This document shows positions 60,171 to 64,000 of a stretch of DNA of 64,000 nucleotides, piece by piece. A program made the translations under genes and the position numbers. Position 1 is the first letter of the stretch. Every line of letters begins with the position of its first letter. Source of the DNA: Fibrobacter sp. (GTDB taxonomy: Bacteria; Fibrobacterota; Fibrobacteria; Fibrobacterales; Fibrobacteraceae). The stretch covers positions 1 to 64,000 of the forward strand of contig NZ_JAFWOM010000030.1 of NCBI RefSeq assembly GCF_017545445.1, given 5' to 3'. The notes beneath the pieces are model-generated. The model was given only the letters and a program-made list of their open reading frames with translations, ran no database searches and was not told the DNA's origin.

Positions 60171-61571
60171 TTATTCTACAATTTCATCAAGAGTGATGTT
60201 GCGTTGGATTAGCCTTGATGAATAAGGACTTTGTTTCATCGGGCTTGTTGTTACTAAAATATTCATGATGCTTTGCCTCTTTTTCAGTTTTGACTGTAAA
60301 CAAAGCATTTTATTTTCTAGGCTTGCTGCATCTTTTTTATCTAGAGAATAAGCTAAATCTGTATATTTCATTTCAAATAAGTTTACGACCCTATCGCCAC
60401 GCTCTATGACCATATCTATTTGTGCTTCGGGTGAATAAAAACTATATGTCTTGGTGCTGATTCCGCTGATTCCAAGAATTGACTTTATTTTTTCTGCATG
60501 GGCGATACAGAAACGTTCAAAGCTAAGACCACACCAAGTTTTGTATGTGCTTGAATTCTGCAAGTGCATCCAAGTGTCTTTGTCGTAATCTTTTCCCTTT
60601 TCTAAAAAACTGAAATAGAATAAACTATAAAAATCAATGAGTTGGTATAAGTATGTTACTTTACCCAAAGCTTTGTACTTTCGGATGAATCCGCACTGTT
60701 CCAGTTCGGTAAGCTTGCGCGTGATGCCGCCGCCATCGCTAACTTTTAGTTGAGAAATGATTTCGTCTCGCGTAAATCCGACTTTTTTACGTGAAAGAAT
60801 TTCAATGATGGCTGTGTATTCTTCACTATGTAAGAAAAGAGATGCGTAAAGGCTTTTGAATTCCCCATCCAAAAGTGCTGTTTCAGAAAAAAACAAAGCA
60901 TCCAAATTTTGTGCAAAACTTAATTTAGAGGACAATAGGTTCAAATAATACGGAATTCCCCCTAAAGCCATGTAGCATTCCGAAATAGTTCTATTGTCCC
61001 AATAGATATTTTTCGATTCAAGAAAAGCTTTTGTTTCTGTAACATCAAAAGGATTGAGTTTTAGCTTATATGTGATTCGATTGTGAAGCCCACCATGGTT
61101 TTCTACTATTTTTTTGACCATCCACGATGCGGCTGAACCGCACACAATTAACTTGATGTTTTTTGTTGCTGATGCGTAACTGTTCCAAAAATGTTCGAGA
61201 GCCGATAAAAATTTTGAATCTTTTGAATCCATCCAAGGTAGTTCATCTAAGAAAATTATTTTTTTAGGAGCATCCAAATTTTGCAAGTAATTTCGTAATT
61301 GCTCGAATGCATCGAACCAGCTTTCGGGTTTTGGAATATTGCTGTTGCCAGAGGCCAGTACAAGTGATGAACTGAAATTTTGCAGTTGCTCAGAAAGGCT
61401 AACTCCGTTCATGCCGGTCATGTAAAACGCAAACTTGTTTTTGAAGGCTTCTCGAATCAAATACGTTTTGCCGACTCGGCGGCGTCCGTAAACCATAATG
61501 AATTCGGCCTGTTCCGAATCTAGCAGACGCAGCAATTCCGATTGCTCGTTTTTTCTTCCGACTAAAGCCAT
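60171..61571 (-). CDS. AAA ATPase with DUF234-type C-terminal domain
   Basis: The 466-residue protein starts MALVGRKNEQSELLRLLDSE and has Walker A GRRRVGKT (29-36) and Walker B KKIIFLDELPWMD (about 104-116). A winged helix follows (about 255-300). The C-terminal DUF234 domain has a PD-(D/E)XK-like core QIDMVIERGDRVVNLFEMKY. This type, related to archaeal ATPases, is common in gut bacteria and archaea; its function is poorly known. It is preceded by striking 14-bp inverted repeats. Confidence 0.88.
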   Translation of the reverse strand: MALVGRKNEQSELLRLLDSEQAEFIMVYGRRRVGKTYLIREAFKNKFAFYMTGMNGVSLSEQLQNFSSSLVLASGNSNIPKPESWFDAFEQLRNYLQNLDAPKKIIFLDELPWMDSKDSKFLSALEHFWNSYASATKNIKLIVCGSAASWMVKKIVENHGGLHNRITYKLKLNPFDVTETKAFLESKNIYWDNRTISECYMALGGIPYYLNLLSSKLSFAQNLDALFFSETALLDGEFKSLYASLFLHSEEYTAIIEILSRKKVGFTRDEIISQLKVSDGGGITRKLTELEQCGFIRKYKALGKVTYLYQLIDFYSLFYFSFLEKGKDYDKDTWMHLQNSSTYKTWCGLSFERFCIAHAEKIKSILGISGISTKTYSFYSPEAQIDMVIERGDRVVNLFEMKYTDLAYSLDKKDAASLENKMLCLQSKLKKRQSIMNILVTTSPMKQSPYSSRLIQRNITLDEIVE

Positions 61572-61611
61572 ACGTACCTCGTTTTTGGCGGTTTTTGATA
61601 AAAATAATCAA

Positions 61612-61677
61612 ATTCCGCCAAAAATGCAATCTATTTTTGGCGGAATGTTACTAAAATGATTAAATTCCGCCAAAAAT
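61612..61677. repeat. 14-bp inverted repeats before the AAA ATPase gene
   Basis: ATTCCGCCAAAAAT occurs at 61612-61625 and 61664-61677, and its exact reverse complement at 61633-61646. A partial fourth arm, TTTTTGGCGG, lies at 61582-61591, just upstream of the ATPase start. They are placed for autoregulation, but their perfection would also fit a recombination or maturation site. Confidence 0.75.
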
Positions 61678-61732
61678 GGGACGGAATCGAAGTCGTGAGG
61701 AATCGGGAAAAGCTGTTTTATGTTCTATAACG

Positions 61733-61806
61733 CTCTAAATGTGCTAAAAAAAGTGAGATTTAGAGAATTATAAGCACTTTTTTGCGGGATAACTCTCTAA
61801 ATGTGC
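61733..61806. repeat. CTCTAAATGTGC direct repeats
   Basis: CTCTAAATGTGC is present at 61733-61744 and 61795-61806; an inverted core ATTTAGAG lies between, at 61758-61765. The intervening DNA is AT-rich. They may be binding sites for a regulator or remnants of an inserted element. Confidence 0.55.
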
Positions 61807-61870
61807 GATTTTACCTTTTTTCTTGTTAGCCGGTTGTCGAGTGCTGGCTAAACATTATAATGTTAAATTT

Positions 61871-61910
61871 CTACGGCATATTTGTAAATTTGCCGTAGTT
61901 TTGTTATATT
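61871..61910 (+). promoter_or_regulatory. Promoter with palindromic operator before the AbiEi-like gene
   Basis: CTACGGCA (61871-61878) and TGCCGTAG (61891-61898) form a perfect 8-bp inverted repeat. A -35 TTGTAA (61882-61887) with a 17-bp spacer to TATATT (61905-61910) overlaps it. AbiEi antitoxins repress their own promoter by binding inverted repeats, so the layout fits. The start near 61917 would give a leaderless or nearly leaderless mRNA. Confidence 0.55.
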
Positions 61911-61916
61911 GTGGAT

Positions 61917-62509
61917 ATGGTGAAATACGATGGAAAAGAAGTAAAGATTCCAGAAGGAATGCTCGTTCGCGAAAACATGAGTGCTTACCAATATCATCAA
62001 ATCTTGCAAAAGGTGAAGTCCGGCGAAATGTGTCGGTTGCGTCCGGGTGTATTTGCAGAAGCCGATGTTCTTGCTGATGTAATGATTGATATTGATGCTC
62101 TTGTGCCCGGCGGCGTGCTGTGCATGTATTCCGCTTGGGAACATTATGTGAATTGACGACGCAAATACCAAACGCCTTCTGTATTGCCATTCCTCGCAAG
62201 CGAAAGGTCGTCTTGCCGGAATTTCCTCCAGTCACGCTGTATTTTTGGTCGGATCATTTGCTGAATTTCGGTATTGAAAACGCCTCCGTCCATGGTCACA
62301 ATGTTCGCGTCACCGATTTGGAACGCTCCGTGTGCGATGCTATAAAATATCGTAACAAAATCGGCCTTGATGTTTGTGCCGAAATTCTCAAGACGTATTT
62401 GCGGAACCCAAAACGCAACATTCCTAAGCTGTTGGAATATGCTAAAAAGTTGCGTGTTGCCGCAACCTTGGAAAAGTATTTGGAAATAGGGCTATCTTCT
62501 GGCTTTTGA
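61917..62509 (+). pseudogene. AbiEi-type antitoxin gene, frameshifted
   Basis: The first frame reads VKIPEGMLVRENMSAYQYHQ through VPGGVLCMYSAWEHYVN and stops at 62156. The next frame continues LTTQIPNAFCIAIPRKRKVV and goes on through RVTDLERSVCDAIKYRN to GLSSGF (62509). Joined, they form the winged-helix and C-terminal parts of an AbiEi-family antitoxin of about 195 residues. The break at about 62148-62156 looks like a single-base loss (or sequencing error). No AbiEii nucleotidyltransferase toxin gene follows. Confidence 0.7.
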
Positions 62510-63212
62510 TGATGTAATGAAGTTGATTCGTGAAAGACTGCAAAAACATAGGGCTGAAAATCTGTTTGTTTACAAGTCCCTAACTAAAATGAGTCTAACT
62601 TTGTCATCATAATCGCATGCGGCTTCCAAAGCATGTACAGATATATTCCAAGACATGTATTTTCTCCTTGGCTCTCAAGAGCGTCTATAAGATGAACTTT
62701 CTTGATCTACCTTATCGTAATTGAGGGTGCAAGGGGTCGGACTTTTTGGAAAAATCCAAGGCAATCCTGATTTTTGTGTTCCACCCTGTAAAAATTTGAT
62801 TATATTTTTTTTAAAAAAGAGGTTTTTATAAGATAATCGCGTTTTTGACATAAGTTTGAGCTTTGCAGAAGCTCGGCATGCTCGGTCATATAAATCCAAG
62901 CAAGCTTGGTTTCTGCGACTCTCACAATTTGAGCTTTGCTCTTGGCTTTCAATCGAAATCGGCAAAATTTTTGAAAGAAACCGAAAGCAAAAATTAGATA
63001 TGCTTGTACAAGAAATGTAAAATCCTTATAATTAAGAAACTCTAAATTATTTAATTCCCCAAAGCGAGAGTGTGTGGCGATTTCAAAAGAATTGTGAATC
63101 CTTAATAATCAGGAAGAGAGATTCTGCGTCTGTTTTAGGACTACTTCGACGGTCTAAAACCTTCATAATATTTCTATATTGAATAAAATGATATTATCAT
63201 AAGGAGCTGTGA
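62510..63212. other. Repeat-rich non-coding stretch of about 700 bp
   Basis: After the AbiEi-like remnant there is a 30-codon frame from 62518, MKLIRERLQKHRAENLFVYK, which soon stops. From 62820 to 62950 TTTGAGCTTTGC occurs twice, with GAGCTTTGCAGAAGCTC and CCAAGCAAGCTTGG palindromes; this part resembles dispersed repeats. On the minus strand, at 62590-62710, a short open stretch reads VHLIDALESQGENTCLGIYL, perhaps a remnant. TATATT at about 63174 and AAGGAG at 63201 belong to the next gene. Nothing else was recognised. Confidence 0.5.
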
Positions 63213-64000
63213 ATGATAAAAAAAATAATAACCGCCCTAGCTGCTATAACGAGTGTTGTACACGTTGTTCTGAAAAAAAATAAAAAAGTTGAACATGCGG
63301 GAGTTTCTACTTTAGACACTCAAAAAGAAATCGATGCTGACGCAAAAAAATCTTCTTCCACGGACAAAGTTGTAGAAAAAGCAAATGTTCAAAAAAAATG
63401 TGCCAATAACATGAACTCAAAAACGAGAGCTGAGGTTGACAATTCTAAAACAAAGGAGAATGTGATTAATAGCGAACCTACTTTAAATGCTTCTCAAAAA
63501 ACTGAATTGGGTGATAAAATATTAAAAATCATTGCTGGTATTAGTTCGGCCGGATCATGGTGCCAATTCACGAATGTTGCAACAAATCTTAGTGCAAACG
63601 GTATTTCTTATAAGGACTTTGGGTTTCCGAAATTAAGTCTTTTTTTGAATGAGTTTGCTGATTATTTCGATTTCAGACAAACGCCAAGTCCAAAGGAAGG
63701 TGCCGCACCAAACTCTGAACTCAGAATAAAAGCACACTTTGTACAGCTGATTCAGAATAGCAATAGTTCTTCTTTCTCTGCGAATTCAATCAATGCGGAT
63801 GAAAATCACTCCTATGCGGGCTTGCATCCCCAAAAACAGAAAAATTTGCAAATTTCGATGTCAGACTTTATTCATCCTCGTGTTGAAAAAAAAATCACGC
63901 CAATGAAAAGCGCGGCAAGTTTTTTATTTGGAAAAGAAGGTTCTGCAACAGAAAAATTAATGGCGTTTGCTATCTTTCCTAATTCGAACAATGATGGCTT
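63213..64000 (+). CDS. Membrane-anchored protein with probable OST-HTH/LOTUS domain (partial)
   Basis: The ATG at 63213 follows AAGGAG by six bases; the frame stays open for 262 codons to the window edge. Residues 5-20 (IITALAAITSVVHVVL) form a hydrophobic N-terminal anchor followed by a basic stretch, then a polar linker to about residue 95. Residues 99-155 (LGDKILKIIAGISSAG, SWCQFTNVATNLSANG and FGFPKLSLFLNEFADYFDFR) fit the OST-HTH/LOTUS winged helix (W...L...G....K.fGf.KLs.fl...f). LOTUS domains bind RNA, in bacteria often with NYN nucleases. The rest is Ser- and Asn-rich. The gene is AT-rich like the defence island. The end is missing. Confidence 0.55.
   Translation, partial: MIKKIITALAAITSVVHVVLKKNKKVEHAGVSTLDTQKEIDADAKKSSSTDKVVEKANVQKKCANNMNSKTRAEVDNSKTKENVINSEPTLNASQKTELGDKILKIIAGISSAGSWCQFTNVATNLSANGISYKDFGFPKLSLFLNEFADYFDFRQTPSPKEGAAPNSELRIKAHFVQLIQNSNSSSFSANSINADENHSYAGLHPQKQKNLQISMSDFIHPRVEKKITPMKSAASFLFGKEGSATEKLMAFAIFPNSNNDG

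Noticed and set aside
62675..62965. Minus-strand ORF of 96 codons
   Set aside because: It runs through palindromic dispersed repeats with TTTGAGCTTTGC units, lacks a ribosome-binding site and has repeat-like composition, so it is not taken as a gene.

Overview
The window looks like chromosomal DNA from a Gram-negative anaerobe of the Fibrobacter type (phylum Fibrobacterota). The signs are serine-rich spacers behind lipoprotein lipoboxes, many exported and outer-membrane proteins, Shine-Dalgarno sites of the AGGAG type, and dispersed intergenic repeats (GTCATTGCGAGG-like, CACTAAC heptamers, TAGGAAGTAGAC units). This assignment is an inference from style, not a database match. No rRNA, tRNA or CRISPR array was seen.

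Positions 1-9700 form an AT-rich accessory and defence island: two insertion-sequence remnants, a ParE/RelB-type toxin-antitoxin pair, a PD-(D/E)XK (Rpn-like) nuclease gene with a truncated tandem copy, and a complete four-gene Zorya type I anti-phage system (zorA, zorB, zorC, zorD, on the minus strand). Positions 9700-36700 are an iron and probable siderophore acquisition locus. It holds two heterodimeric exporter-fold ABC transporters, two TonB-dependent receptors each paired with a beta-propeller-like lipoprotein, feoA-feoB, and a tonB-exbB-exbD operon that runs on into an RND/MMPL pump, a LolA-like protein and an outer-membrane barrel. An AraC-family regulator follows. Direct repeats spaced 19-20 bp sit in front of four of these units, suggesting one AraC-controlled regulon. 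An azlC-azlD pair follows.

Positions 36800-40700 hold two BatA/BatB-type von Willebrand proteins flanking a membrane protein with a degenerate GGDEF domain. Positions 40700-46600 are an AT-rich secreted subtilase cluster with a partly duplicated protease/partner cassette. Positions 46800-59600 are mostly housekeeping: an M16-like lipoprotein, an exported protein, a TrmH-type methyltransferase, an MlaD-type protein, HPr and enzyme I of a regulatory PTS, a lytic transglycosylase, a diguanylate cyclase, a DUF167 protein, a DivIVA-like protein and a WYL regulator.

Positions 59600-64000 are accessory again: a phospholipase-D-like protein, an AAA ATPase with striking 14-bp inverted repeats upstream, a frameshifted AbiEi-type antitoxin, about 700 bp of repeat-rich non-coding DNA, and the start of a membrane-anchored protein with a probable OST-HTH/LOTUS domain that runs off the window.
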